Shown one piece after another: positions 17,880 through 28,197 of a DNA stretch of 64,000 nucleotides (the first letter of the stretch is position 1; each line of letters starts with the position of its first letter). Source of the stretch: Azospira inquinata (GTDB taxonomy: Bacteria; Pseudomonadota; Gammaproteobacteria; Burkholderiales; Rhodocyclaceae); NCBI RefSeq assembly GCF_018905915.1, contig NZ_CP064782.1, positions 1,178,001 through 1,242,000 on the forward strand, written 5' to 3'. The translations under genes and the position numbers were made by a program. The notes under the pieces were generated by a model. That model was not told where the DNA came from. It searched no databases and worked only from the letters and a program-made list of their open reading frames with translations.

Positions 17880-19868
17880 TTATTCGAACTCGATGATCAC
17901 TTCGTCCACCGACAGGCTGTCGCCCGCCTTGGCGGTGATCTTCTTCACCTTGCAGTCCTGCTCGGCCTTGAGGATGTTTTCCATCTTCATGGCTTCGATG
18001 ACCGCCAGCTTTTCCCCGGCCTTCACTTCCTGACCGACCTGGACGGACACTTCCCGCAGTAGCCCAGGCATAGGAGACAGGAGGAACTTGGACAGATCGG
18101 GTGCGGGTTTGTCCGGCATCAGGGCCAGCAGTTCGGCGGCCCGGGCCGGCATGACCATCATGTTGGCCTGGGTGCCCCAGTGGAAGAGCCAATAAACCAT
18201 GCGGTGGCGTTCCACTTGCAGGGTGAATTCCTCACCGTTGCAGGTACCGTTGAAAATGGGTTGGCCAAGGCGCCAGGAGGAAACGATCTCGTAGGTTTCA
18301 CCCTTGTATTCCACCACGTAACCACCGGTGATGGGACGGGCCACCACGGGATGATGTTCCCCGTTGTAGATCACCACCCATTCGTCACCCACCTTGCGTT
18401 CATGGCCCGGCAGTTGGCCGGAGACCTTGGCGGCCCGGTCAATGTAGCGGCGATGGACGAAGGCAGCCACGGAAATCAGCAGGGCCGGATCATCGTGGGG
18501 CACCATGGAGGGATCGAAGCCGTTGGGGTATTCCTCCGCCAGGAAGCCAGTGTTGAAATTACCGGCCTGGAAGCGGGGATGCTGCATCAACGCGGCTTGG
18601 AACGGAATGTTGGAGCGGATACCACGAATCACGAAGCCGTTCAGGGCATCCCGCATCCGGGCAATGGCTTGTTCCCGGGTAGCGCCATGAACGATCAGCT
18701 TGGCGATCATGGAGTCGTAATACATGGAAATTTCGCCGCCGTCATAGACGCCCGTATCTACCCGCACCTGACCATCCACTTCCGCTGGCGGCAGGAAGCG
18801 CACCAGACGACCGGTGGAAGGCAGGAAGCCACGGAAGGGGTCTTCCGCGTTGATCCGGCATTCCATGGCCCAGCCTTGACGCTTCACGTCGGCCTGGGTG
18901 AGGGGCAGCTTTTCCCCAGCGGCCACGCGGATCATCAGTTCCACCAGATCCAGACCGGTGATGAACTCGGTGACCGGGTGTTCCACCTGGAGACGGGTGT
19001 TCATTTCCAGGAAGTAGAAGGACTTGTCCTTGCCCACCACGAATTCCACCGTACCGGCGGATTGGTATTGCACCGCCTTGGCCAGGGACACGGCTTGTTC
19101 GCCCATGGCCTTGCGGGTGGCTTCGTCCAGGAAGGGAGACGGGGCTTCTTCCAGCACCTTTTGGTGGCGACGCTGAATGGAGCATTCCCGCTCGTTCAGG
19201 TACACCACGTTGCCGTGGGCATCGCCCAGCACCTGGATTTCGATGTGGCGGGGTTCTTCCACGAATTTTTCGATGAAAACCCGGTCATCGCCGAAAGCGT
19301 TCTTGGCTTCGTGCTTGCAGGAGGAGAAGCCTTCGTAGGCTTCTTCGTCGTTGTAAGCAACCCGCAGGCCCTTACCACCGCCGCCGGCGGAGGCCTTGAT
19401 CATCACCGGGTAGCCGATGTTCTTGGCAATTTCCACGGCGTGTTCCGGGGTATCGATGGCATCGTTGTAACCCGGAATGGTATTGACCTTGGCTTCCTTG
19501 GCCAGTTTCTTGGAGGCAATCTTGTCCCCCATGGCTTCGATGGCGTGGGTCTTGGGGCCGATGAAGACGATTCCGGCCGCTTCCAGCTTGGCGCAGAACT
19601 CGGAATTCTCGGACAGGAAACCGTACCCCGGATGGACCGCTTCGGCGCCCGTTTGCTTGCAGGCGTCGATGATCTTTTCCATCACCAGATAGGATTCCTT
19701 GGAAGCGGCCGGGCCGATGCAGACGGATTCGTCGGCCAGCAGCACGTGGCGGGAATCCTTATCGGCTTCGGAATAGACCGCAACGGTCTGAATACCCATC
19801 TTGCGGGCGGTCTTGATAACACGGCAGGCGATTTCGCCCCGGTTTGCAATCAGAATCTTCTTGAACAT
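17880..19868 (-). CDS. pccA: Propionyl-CoA carboxylase alpha subunit (biotin carboxylase + BCCP)
   Basis: It carboxylates its own biotin with ATP and bicarbonate, for transfer to propionyl-CoA by PccB. The 662-residue product has a biotin carboxylase N-domain (ILIANRGEIACR), ATP-grasp glycine loop ASAGGGGKGLR near residue 165, EMNTRLQVEHPVTE near 290, and a C-terminal biotin carrier domain with EAMKMEN, biotinyl-Lys at about 628. The long form with fused carrier separates it from AccC (about 450 residues). Between these lies the linker domain typical of PCC/MCC. Last gene of scpA-meaB-pccB-pccA, 20 bases after pccB; the neighbours favour propionyl-CoA over methylcrotonyl-CoA. Confidence 0.92.
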   Translation of the reverse strand: MFKKILIANRGEIACRVIKTARKMGIQTVAVYSEADKDSRHVLLADESVCIGPAASKESYLVMEKIIDACKQTGAEAVHPGYGFLSENSEFCAKLEAAGIVFIGPKTHAIEAMGDKIASKKLAKEAKVNTIPGYNDAIDTPEHAVEIAKNIGYPVMIKASAGGGGKGLRVAYNDEEAYEGFSSCKHEAKNAFGDDRVFIEKFVEEPRHIEIQVLGDAHGNVVYLNERECSIQRRHQKVLEEAPSPFLDEATRKAMGEQAVSLAKAVQYQSAGTVEFVVGKDKSFYFLEMNTRLQVEHPVTEFITGLDLVELMIRVAAGEKLPLTQADVKRQGWAMECRINAEDPFRGFLPSTGRLVRFLPPAEVDGQVRVDTGVYDGGEISMYYDSMIAKLIVHGATREQAIARMRDALNGFVIRGIRSNIPFQAALMQHPRFQAGNFNTGFLAEEYPNGFDPSMVPHDDPALLISVAAFVHRRYIDRAAKVSGQLPGHERKVGDEWVVIYNGEHHPVVARPITGGYVVEYKGETYEIVSSWRLGQPIFNGTCNGEEFTLQVERHRMVYWLFHWGTQANMMVMPARAAELLALMPDKPAPDLSKFLLSPMPGLLREVSVQVGQEVKAGEKLAVIEAMKMENILKAEQDCKVKKITAKAGDSLSVDEVIIEFE

Positions 19869-19888
19869 TGTCTGTGTCCTCCCGTCGC

Positions 19889-21421
<1,533 letters not shown>

Positions 21422-21455
21422 GAGAACTTCTCCCTAACGGTCGAATGGTTAAACG

Positions 21456-22469
21456 TTACGTTTGCAGGTCCGCCAGCAGCTTGTAAGCAGCTGCGGCCGG
21501 CGTGGTGCGTCCCTCGGCCACCGCGTGGGTGAGGTCGGGCAGATCCCGGCGCACCGCCGGGTGGTTTCGGAAATATTGCCGCAAACCGGAGTCGATCAGA
21601 CTCCACATCCAATCAATGGACTGGCGGTGACGGCGAGCCGCGAAATCCCCGCTGGGAACCAGGGCGGCCTGATAGGCCTCCACCTGCTCCCAGAACGCCT
21701 CGATGCCTTCCTTGTGCAAGGCCGACAGGGTGAGGACCGGGGGTTCCCAATGGGAACTCGTGTGCCGCAACATGTGCAGGGCATTGCGCCACTGGGCACG
21801 CACCACCTGGGCCGCCCGGGGATCAATGTCCGCCTTGTTAATCACCACCATATCCGCAATTTCCACAATGCCTTTTTTGATTGCTTGGAGGTCATCCCCC
21901 GCATTGGGCAACTGCAATAAACAGAACATATCCACCATGCCCGCCACCGTGGTTTCCGACTGGCCAACGCCTACGGTCTCCACAATGATGACGTCGAAGC
22001 CGGCGGCTTCGCAGAGCAGCATGGCTTCCCGGGTTTTTTCCGCCACCCCCCCCAGACTGCCCGAGGACGGGCTGGGGCGAATGAAGGCTTCTTCCCGCTG
22101 GCAAAGGTTTTCCATCCGGGTCTTGTCCCCCAGGATGGAACCGCCAGAAACGGAAGAGGAAGGATCCACGGCCAACACGGCCAGCCGGTGCCCCCGGTCG
22201 ATTAACCAGGTGCCCAGGGCCTCGATGAAGGTGGACTTCCCCGCTCCCGGCACCCCGGAAATACCGATACGGATGGCCTTGCCCGTTTCGGGCAGCAGCC
22301 GTTCCAGGAGTCGGTGAGCCCGTTCCTGATGGTCCGGACGGGAGGACTCGATCAGGGTGATGGCCTTGGCCAGAGCCCGGCGCTGGCTGGCCAGCACTCC
22401 TTCCGCCAACGCTTGGTCGGCGGGAGGAAGCGCGGTCTGTCGGGGCTCGGCGGCCTCAAGCATGGACAT
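21456..22469 (-). CDS. meaB: Methylmalonyl-CoA mutase-associated GTPase MeaB
   Basis: MeaB is the G3E P-loop GTPase that gates cobalamin loading and protects methylmalonyl-CoA mutase. The 337-residue product shows Walker A GVPGAGKST at residues 72-80, the switch region VDPSSSVSGGSILGDKTRM, the ETVGVGQSE motif and base-recognition NKAD. Older annotations call this family ArgK or LAO/AO kinase, a misnomer. It starts 11 bases after the scpA stop, so it is cotranscribed and probably coupled with its client enzyme. Confidence 0.95.
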   Translation of the reverse strand: MSMLEAAEPRQTALPPADQALAEGVLASQRRALAKAITLIESSRPDHQERAHRLLERLLPETGKAIRIGISGVPGAGKSTFIEALGTWLIDRGHRLAVLAVDPSSSVSGGSILGDKTRMENLCQREEAFIRPSPSSGSLGGVAEKTREAMLLCEAAGFDVIIVETVGVGQSETTVAGMVDMFCLLQLPNAGDDLQAIKKGIVEIADMVVINKADIDPRAAQVVRAQWRNALHMLRHTSSHWEPPVLTLSALHKEGIEAFWEQVEAYQAALVPSGDFAARRHRQSIDWMWSLIDSGLRQYFRNHPAVRRDLPDLTHAVAEGRTTPAAAAYKLLADLQT

Positions 22470-22480
22470 GGAAACCGGGT

Positions 22481-24634
22481 TTAGGCGCGGGCCTTACGGA
22501 TTTCTTCCAGCACCCGCTTGGCGGAATCTTCGATCCGGGTACCCGGCCCGAAGATGGCCTTGGCACCGGCCTGAAGCAGGAAGTCGTAATCCTGAACCGG
22601 GATCACGCCGCCGGCGAAGACGATGATGTCGTCCGCGCCTTGATCCTTGAGGGCCTGCACCAGGGCAGGCAGCAGGGTCTTGTGACCGGCAGCCAGGGAA
22701 GACACCCCGATGGCGTGCACATCGTTTTCAATGGCCTGACGGGCGGCTTCTTCCGGAGTCTGAAACAGGGGGCCCATGTCGATATCAAAGCCCAGGTCAG
22801 CGAAGGCCGTGGCCACCACCTTGGCACCCCGGTCGTGGCCGTCCTGGCCCAGCTTGGCGATCATGATACGGGGACGACGGCCGTCTTCTTCCGCGAACTT
22901 GGCCACGTCAGCCTTCAGACCTTCCCAACTGGTTTCACCTTCCACAACGCCTCCGTACACCCCGGAAATGGTTTGGTTGTTGGCGCGGAAGCGGCCGAAG
23001 ACCTTTTCCAGGGCGTCGGACACTTCCCCCACGGTAGCCCGCAGGCGGACGGCCTTAACGGTCAGGTCCAGGAGATTGCCTTCGCCGGATTCGGCGGCTT
23101 GGGTCAGGGCGTCCAGAGCGGCTTGGACGGCAGCTCCATCCCGCTTGGCCCGGATGTCCTTGAGGCGAGCGATCTGGGCTTCCCGCACGGCAAAGTTGTC
23201 GATTTGCAGGATATCCACCGGATCTTCCGTTTCCCGGCGGTACTTGTTAACCCCGACGATCACGTCCTTGCCGGAGTCGATCCGGGCCTGCTTGTCGGCG
23301 GCACAGGTTTCCACCTGCATCTTGGCCCAGCCGGATTCCACGGCCTTGGTCATGCCGCCCATGGCTTCGATTTCCTGGATGGTGGCCCAGGCCTTGTCGG
23401 CCATGTCCTGGGTCAGTTTTTCCATCATGTAGGAACCAGCCCAGGGATCCACCACATTGGTGATGTGGGTTTCTTCCTGGATGATCAGCTGGGTGTTCCG
23501 GGCGATGCGGGAAGAAAACTCCGTGGGCAGGGCGATGGCTTCATCCAGGGAATTGGTATGCAGGGACTGGGTGCCGCCGAAGACGGCCGCCATAGCTTCA
23601 ATGGTGGTCCGCACCACGTTGTTGTACGGATCCTGTTCGGTGAGGGACCAGCCAGAGGTCTGGCAGTGGGTCCGCAGCATCATGGACTTGGGCTTCTTCG
23701 GGTTGAACTGACTCATGATGCGGTGCCACAGCATCCGGCCGGCGCGCATCTTGGCAATTTCCAGGTAGAAATTCATGCCAATAGCCCAGAAGAAGGACAG
23801 GCGGCCCGCGAAGGCATCCACGTCCAGCCCCGCATTGACGCCGGTACGCACGTATTCCAGACCATCCGCCAGGGTAAAAGCCAATTCCAGAGCCTGGGTC
23901 GCCCCGGCTTCCTGGATGTGGTAACCGGAAATGGAAATGGAGTTGAACTTGGGCATGTTCGCCGCCGTATATTTGAAAATATCGGCGATGATGCGCATGG
24001 AAGGCTTGGGCGGATAAATGTAGGTATTCCGCACCATGAACTCTTTCAGAATGTCGTTCTGAATGGTGCCGGATAGTTTTTCCTGGGAAACGCCCTGTTC
24101 TTCCGCGGCCACGATGTAGCCCGCCAGAATGGGCAGCACGGCCCCGTTCATGGTCATGGAGACGGAAATTTTGTCCAGGGGGATGCTATCGAAGAGAATT
24201 TTCATGTCTTCGACGGAGTCAATGGCCACCCCGGCCTTGCCCACGTCCCCCAGCACCCGGGGATTATCCGAGTCATAGCCCCGGTGGGTGGCCAAGTCAA
24301 AGGCCACGGACACCCCTTGGCCGCCAGCGGCTAGGGCTTTGCGATAAAAAGCGTTGGATTCTTCCGCCGTGGAAAAACCGGCGTACTGGCGGATGGTCCA
24401 AGGACGCACCGCGTACATGGTGGCCTGGGGCCCCCGCAGATAAGGCGCGAAACCCGGCAGGGTATCGGCGTAAGGCAGGGCGTCCGTGTCCTTCTTCGTA
24501 TACAGCGGCTTTACCGTAATCCCTTCCGGCGTCACCCAATTCAGGTGCTCCACATCCCCCCCCGCGGATTTGGCGGCGGCGGCGTGCCAGGCGTCCAGAT
24601 TGTCGGAATTGAAAAGCTGCGGCTTATCAGACAT
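22481..24634 (-). CDS. scpA: Methylmalonyl-CoA mutase (single-chain, B12-dependent)
   Basis: It isomerizes (R)-methylmalonyl-CoA to succinyl-CoA with adenosylcobalamin. In the 717-residue product the N-terminal TIM barrel carries the substrate residue Tyr74 (ATMYAVRPW) and the Arg in [12 protein letters not shown], the methylmalonyl-specific pair. The C-terminal B12 domain has the base-off ligand motif DGHDRG near residue 600. ATG 24634, after a GGAAGGG ribosome binding site, is chosen over the longer frame to 24700. It is the first gene of the propionate operon. The gene is also called mutB or mcm. Confidence 0.95.
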   Translation of the reverse strand: MSDKPQLFNSDNLDAWHAAAAKSAGGDVEHLNWVTPEGITVKPLYTKKDTDALPYADTLPGFAPYLRGPQATMYAVRPWTIRQYAGFSTAEESNAFYRKALAAGGQGVSVAFDLATHRGYDSDNPRVLGDVGKAGVAIDSVEDMKILFDSIPLDKISVSMTMNGAVLPILAGYIVAAEEQGVSQEKLSGTIQNDILKEFMVRNTYIYPPKPSMRIIADIFKYTAANMPKFNSISISGYHIQEAGATQALELAFTLADGLEYVRTGVNAGLDVDAFAGRLSFFWAIGMNFYLEIAKMRAGRMLWHRIMSQFNPKKPKSMMLRTHCQTSGWSLTEQDPYNNVVRTTIEAMAAVFGGTQSLHTNSLDEAIALPTEFSSRIARNTQLIIQEETHITNVVDPWAGSYMMEKLTQDMADKAWATIQEIEAMGGMTKAVESGWAKMQVETCAADKQARIDSGKDVIVGVNKYRRETEDPVDILQIDNFAVREAQIARLKDIRAKRDGAAVQAALDALTQAAESGEGNLLDLTVKAVRLRATVGEVSDALEKVFGRFRANNQTISGVYGGVVEGETSWEGLKADVAKFAEEDGRRPRIMIAKLGQDGHDRGAKVVATAFADLGFDIDMGPLFQTPEEAARQAIENDVHAIGVSSLAAGHKTLLPALVQALKDQGADDIIVFAGGVIPVQDYDFLLQAGAKAIFGPGTRIEDSAKRVLEEIRKARA

Positions 24635-24772
24635 ACGAACCCTTCCTTTTTTATATATCTGCCGACCCTCTCGGGGGAATCCGGCATCAGCGTTCAGCAT
24701 ACCACCCGGTCCAGGCTTTTCATCCTAGGGAAAACGCTACATTTCCCTGACTGGAGCGGGACCTGGCCCAGG

Positions 24773-24821
24773 TTGACATCGAGAATCGGTAATAATACTG
24801 TATCCATAATTATGTATGCAA
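24773..24821. promoter_or_regulatory. Overlapping divergent promoters with 22-bp palindromic operator (scpA / gntR)
   Basis: Rightward promoter: TTGACA at 24773-24778, a 17-base spacer, -10 TACTGT at 24796-24801. Leftward promoter: TTGCAT (24816-24821), an 18-base spacer, TATTAT (24792-24797). An imperfect palindrome at 24799-24820 with perfect core CATAATTATG sits between the leftward -35 and -10 and over the rightward start region. This is a good candidate operator for the adjacent GntR protein. The elements are read from sequence; binding is inferred. Confidence 0.6.
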
Positions 24822-24887
24822 GGCTTGCTCTTTCCCGGGGCCGGTTATAATTCCCCACTTGCCAACGCATCTCATTTCCTTACTTTC

Positions 24888-25544
24888 ATGAACGCCATCC
24901 GGATTGCCCAACCAGCCCTCTACGAGGAAGTCGCAGAGCGCTTGCGTGAGCGCATTTTTGCCCACGAACTCCCCCCGGGAACCTGGATTGACGAACAGGC
25001 TCTGGCCGAAGACTACGGTATTTCCCGCACCCCCCTGCGGGAAGCGCTGAAAGTGCTGGCCGCCGAGGGCCTGGTCACCCTGAAGCCCCGCCGGGGCTGC
25101 TACGTCACCGAATTGTCGGTGGACGACATCCAGGAAATTTTCCCCATCATCGCCATGCTGGAAGGTCGCTGCGCCTATGAAGCGACCCAGAAAGCCACGG
25201 CCACCGACCACGAGAAACTGGAGCAGTTCCAGAAGGTGCTGGAGCAGGCCTGCCTGGATAACGACATCCCGGCCTATTTCCAAGCCAACCAGGATTTCCA
25301 TGTGGAACTGCAAAGCATCGCCGGCAACCGCTGGCTGCTGCTGGTCATTCAGGACCTGCGCAAGGTGCTTAAGCTATCCCGCTTCCAGTCCCTGTCCGTG
25401 GATGGCCGCCTGAAAAAATCCATGGAGGAACATCGGGAGCTCATGGCCGCCATCAAGGGCAAGGACCCGGTCCATGCCGAAGAGGTCATGCGCCGGCACC
25501 TGCTGGCAGGCAGCGAGGCTATGATCAAAGCCGCTTCCCGCTGA
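24888..25544 (+). CDS. GntR-family regulator, FadR/FCD subfamily
   Basis: In the 218-residue product an N-terminal winged helix-turn-helix (about residues 10-75, with LAEDYGISRTPLREALKVLAAEGLV) is followed by an all-helical FCD effector domain (about 85-210; the histidines in DFHVELQ, EEHRELM and RRHL are likely metal or ligand residues). FCD regulators usually sense organic acids or acyl-CoAs. It is divergent from scpA-meaB-pccB-pccA and probably controls that operon and itself through the palindrome at 24799-24820. ATG 24888 is used because it gives the family N-terminus; the frame is open to 24816. Confidence 0.9.
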   Translation: MNAIRIAQPALYEEVAERLRERIFAHELPPGTWIDEQALAEDYGISRTPLREALKVLAAEGLVTLKPRRGCYVTELSVDDIQEIFPIIAMLEGRCAYEATQKATATDHEKLEQFQKVLEQACLDNDIPAYFQANQDFHVELQSIAGNRWLLLVIQDLRKVLKLSRFQSLSVDGRLKKSMEEHRELMAAIKGKDPVHAEEVMRRHLLAGSEAMIKAASR

Positions 25545-25590
25545 TTTTTCCTTTCCTTTTCGCTTCAGTTCTCAGCCCACTGTTTTTACT

Positions 25591-26367
25591 ATGACCGGAA
25601 GTATTCTCCTGGCCCGTGAGGCCAATGTCGCCACCGTTACCCTCTCCAACCCCCAAAAGCTCAACGCCCTGAACTTCTCCATGTGGGAAGAACTGGCCCG
25701 CACCATGGCCGAACTGAGCCAGGACCAGAGCCTGCGCTGTGTGGTGCTGCGCGGAGAAGGGGAAGCCTTCGCCGCCGGCGGAGACATCGAAGAATTTCTC
25801 ACCCATCGGGCCACCCTGGAACAGGCCCTCCATTATCACGGCCAGGTGGCGGAAGCCCTGGACGGGGTGCGCAACTGTCCCCATCCCACCGTGGCCCTGA
25901 TCCAGGGGCCCTGCATCGGTGGCGGCCTGGAAATCGCCGGCAACTGCGACCTGCGCATTGCCGCCGCTTCTTCCAAATTTGGCGCCCCCATCAATCGCCT
26001 GGGTTTTTCCATGTATCCGGGGGAAATGTCCGGCCTGCTGGCCCTGGCCGGTCCCGCCGTGATGGCCGAGATTCTCCTGGAAGGCCGTATCCTGACGGCG
26101 GAAGAGGCCCAGCAGAAAGGACTGCTCACCCGGGTGGTGCCTGACGCCCAGCTGGAAGCGGAGGTGAAAGCGACCACCCTGCGCATCGTCGCCGGCGCCC
26201 CCCTGGTGGCCCGCTGGCACAAGCAGTGGATTCGCCGCCTGCAGGAAAACCGGCCCCTCTCTGAGGCGGAAAAAGCCGCCTCCTTCGCCTTTCTGGACAC
26301 GGAAGATTACCGCACGGGGCTCACCGCTTTCCTGGAAAAGCGGAAGCCCGAATTCAAAGGCCGCTAG
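25591..26367 (+). CDS. Enoyl-CoA hydratase/isomerase family protein
   Basis: A 258-residue crotonase-fold protein. The oxyanion-hole segments are present ([13 protein letters not shown] near residue 60 and [20 protein letters not shown] near 105). The first catalytic Glu is kept (GGLEIA), but at the second (PEI in true hydratases) the sequence reads APINRLG, so the paired Glu seems missing. This argues against a standard hydratase and leaves isomerase, decarboxylase or hydrolase roles open. It follows gntR by 46 bases and precedes the VOC protein, suggesting a link with the propionate/branched-chain acyl-CoA genes. Confidence 0.85.
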   Translation: MTGSILLAREANVATVTLSNPQKLNALNFSMWEELARTMAELSQDQSLRCVVLRGEGEAFAAGGDIEEFLTHRATLEQALHYHGQVAEALDGVRNCPHPTVALIQGPCIGGGLEIAGNCDLRIAAASSKFGAPINRLGFSMYPGEMSGLLALAGPAVMAEILLEGRILTAEEAQQKGLLTRVVPDAQLEAEVKATTLRIVAGAPLVARWHKQWIRRLQENRPLSEAEKAASFAFLDTEDYRTGLTAFLEKRKPEFKGR

Positions 26368-26411
26368 TCCCTCCGGACGGCGTCGCCCCCATCCCTCTCC
26401 AAGGAGTCATT

Positions 26412-26888
26412 ATGAGTCAGCGTCCCTTCAAGGTTCTCGGCGTTCAACAAATTGCCATTGGCGGCCCTTCCAAGGACCGGCTGCGCACCCTCTGGGTGGA
26501 CATGTTCGGCCTGGACATCACCGGCAATTTCCAAAGCGAACGGGAAAACGTGGATGAGGACATCTGCGCCATGGGCAAGGGCCCCTTCAAGGTGGAAGTG
26601 GATCTGATGCAGCCCATGGACCCGGAAAAGAAGCCCGCCGTCCACACCACCCCCCTGAACCACGTGGGCCTGTGGATCGATGACCTGCCCAAGGCCGTGG
26701 AATGGCTCACCGCCCAGGGTGTGCGCTTCGCGCCCGGGGGCATCCGTAAAGGCGCCGCCGGTTTCGACATCTGCTTCCTCCACCCCAAGGCCAATGACCA
26801 GTTCCCCATCGCCGGGGAAGGGGTGCTGATCGAAATGGTGCAAGCCCCCCAGGAAGTTATCGACGCCTTCGCCAAACTGGCCGCCTAA
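26412..26888 (+). CDS. VOC-family protein, candidate methylmalonyl-CoA epimerase
   Basis: A 158-residue vicinal-oxygen-chelate protein with two beta-alpha-beta-beta-beta halves (about residues 7-75 and 82-148). Methylmalonyl-CoA epimerases bind metal through His, Gln, His and Glu. Here [11 protein letters not shown] supplies the second His and VLIEMVQ the Glu, but the first-site His (DHIGIAV in epimerases) is replaced by Gln (VQQIAIG). Context supports an epimerase, because propionyl-CoA carboxylase makes the S form and the mutase needs the R form. A lyase of another type is equally possible. A clear AAGGAG precedes the start. Confidence 0.7.
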   Translation: MSQRPFKVLGVQQIAIGGPSKDRLRTLWVDMFGLDITGNFQSERENVDEDICAMGKGPFKVEVDLMQPMDPEKKPAVHTTPLNHVGLWIDDLPKAVEWLTAQGVRFAPGGIRKGAAGFDICFLHPKANDQFPIAGEGVLIEMVQAPQEVIDAFAKLAA

Positions 26889-26946
26889 GCTTTAGGCTGG
26901 CACCGGGGGCTCCCCGCCCCCGGCTCACCGGCCATGACCACTATTC

Positions 26947-28074
26947 ATGCCCCCGTCCAGCGCCCTTATTCAAGTCTGCCGTGCGGCCCGCAGCCGCTAC
27001 CAGCGGGGCATGCTCACCTGGCTGCACGCCGCCGGTGACCCGGCGGGGCTGCCGGAAATGCGGGGTGCCCTGCGGGATTTAGCCCCCCACCTGGAGGGCG
27101 ACGAATACGCCCATCCCTTCTGGGCCACCGCCCAGACCTTTCTCCGCGCCATTTCCGACGGCGCCCTCACGGTCAACGGGGAAACCCGCCGTCTCTGCGC
27201 CCGCATCGATCTCCAGATGCGCAATGTGCTGGAAGACAGCCGGGAAGCCTTAACTTCCCTGGAGGAAGAACTGGGGGAACTGCTGCGCCAAGGCAGCGGC
27301 CATGCACCGCCCCCCACCGAACTCATCAGCCTGCTGCAACCGCCCCCGCCGCCCCAATTGGACGAAGCCGCGGTCGCCCAGTGGCAGGAAGGCTGCCGGG
27401 ACCTGGAAGCGGCCTGGAACGACCCGGAAGACGTCCATGGCAGCGCCTTCCGCCGGGCCATCACCAGCCTGTGCAGCGCTGCCACCCAGCTCGGCCTGCC
27501 GGAGACCCTGGCCCTCACGGAAGGGCTGGCGGAAGTGGCGGATCGGCTGGAAAGCCCCGGTGCCGCCGACGATCCCTATCTGCGAGCCGCCATGGCCGCC
27601 ACCCTGGAATTGCTGGGGGAAAAGGAACTGCTCGGTCTGGCCTCCTTCGCCCAGCGGGTGGAGCTGCTCCTACCCCGTCTCGCCGCCCCCCAACCCCAGG
27701 TTCCCCGCCCCTCCCCTACCCTGGTGCGGCTCTTCGCCCAGGAAGTGGGCGAACAGGTGGATTTAATCCGGGACGAACTGGACAAGCTGGACCCGGACCC
27801 GGAAACCATCGCCAAGGCCGCCCTGGCCCTGGCGGAGCAGGCGGGTCACCTGGGCCTCACCGCGCCCCGTCGGGTGGGAGAAGGCTTGGCCCGGGTCGCC
27901 GCCCACGCCCGGGGCCCCCACCCGTTTGAAGCCCCCACCCTGCGTCAGGTTTTGGAAAACACCCTGGGGGAACTGGAAACCATGGCGGAATTTCTCTCCG
28001 CTGGTCACGAATTGCCGGAGGGGGAAGAGGAAGAGTTGCTGCGGGAACTGAAAGCAGCGCTGTCTGCCTCCTGA
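26947..28074 (+). CDS. Uncharacterised protein with degenerate Hpt-like helical domains
   Basis: A 375-residue, almost wholly helical protein rich in Ala, Leu and Glu, without signal peptide or membrane segments. It opens IQVCRAARSRYQRGMLTW and contains repeated four-helix-like segments, with a proline-rich linker near residue 130 (LLQPPPPPQL). The pattern resembles the N-terminal modules of ChpA/PilL or the scaffold FimL, whose Hpt domains lack the phosphorylatable His. This is a fold-level impression, not a recognised family. It is convergent with the adjacent chemoreceptor, so it may belong to signalling rather than to the acyl-CoA genes before it. Confidence 0.6.
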   Translation: MPPSSALIQVCRAARSRYQRGMLTWLHAAGDPAGLPEMRGALRDLAPHLEGDEYAHPFWATAQTFLRAISDGALTVNGETRRLCARIDLQMRNVLEDSREALTSLEEELGELLRQGSGHAPPPTELISLLQPPPPPQLDEAAVAQWQEGCRDLEAAWNDPEDVHGSAFRRAITSLCSAATQLGLPETLALTEGLAEVADRLESPGAADDPYLRAAMAATLELLGEKELLGLASFAQRVELLLPRLAAPQPQVPRPSPTLVRLFAQEVGEQVDLIRDELDKLDPDPETIAKAALALAEQAGHLGLTAPRRVGEGLARVAAHARGPHPFEAPTLRQVLENTLGELETMAEFLSAGHELPEGEEEELLRELKAALSAS

Positions 28075-28157
28075 ACATCGCCGCCCTCTCTCAGAGGACC
28101 GCTGCCCCCAGAACGGCTTCGCCCTGGTCTTTTTCCCTTAACCGTTCTCCCGAAATA

Positions 28158-28183
28158 GAAATGGCGCCCTAAGGCGCCATTTC
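28158..28183. terminator. Hairpin between convergent genes
   Basis: A perfect 11-bp stem GAAATGGCGCC/GGCGCCATTTC with loop CTAA lies between the 375-residue gene and the chemoreceptor gene. T-rich flanks are short on both sides, so it is a likely but weak bidirectional terminator. Confidence 0.55.
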
Positions 28184-28197
28184 TTTAGCCAGAGCCC

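Noticed and set aside
22640..24076. A 478-codon plus-strand frame opposite scpA
   Set aside because: Antisense to the methylmalonyl-CoA mutase, with His/Gly-rich composition and no start signals.
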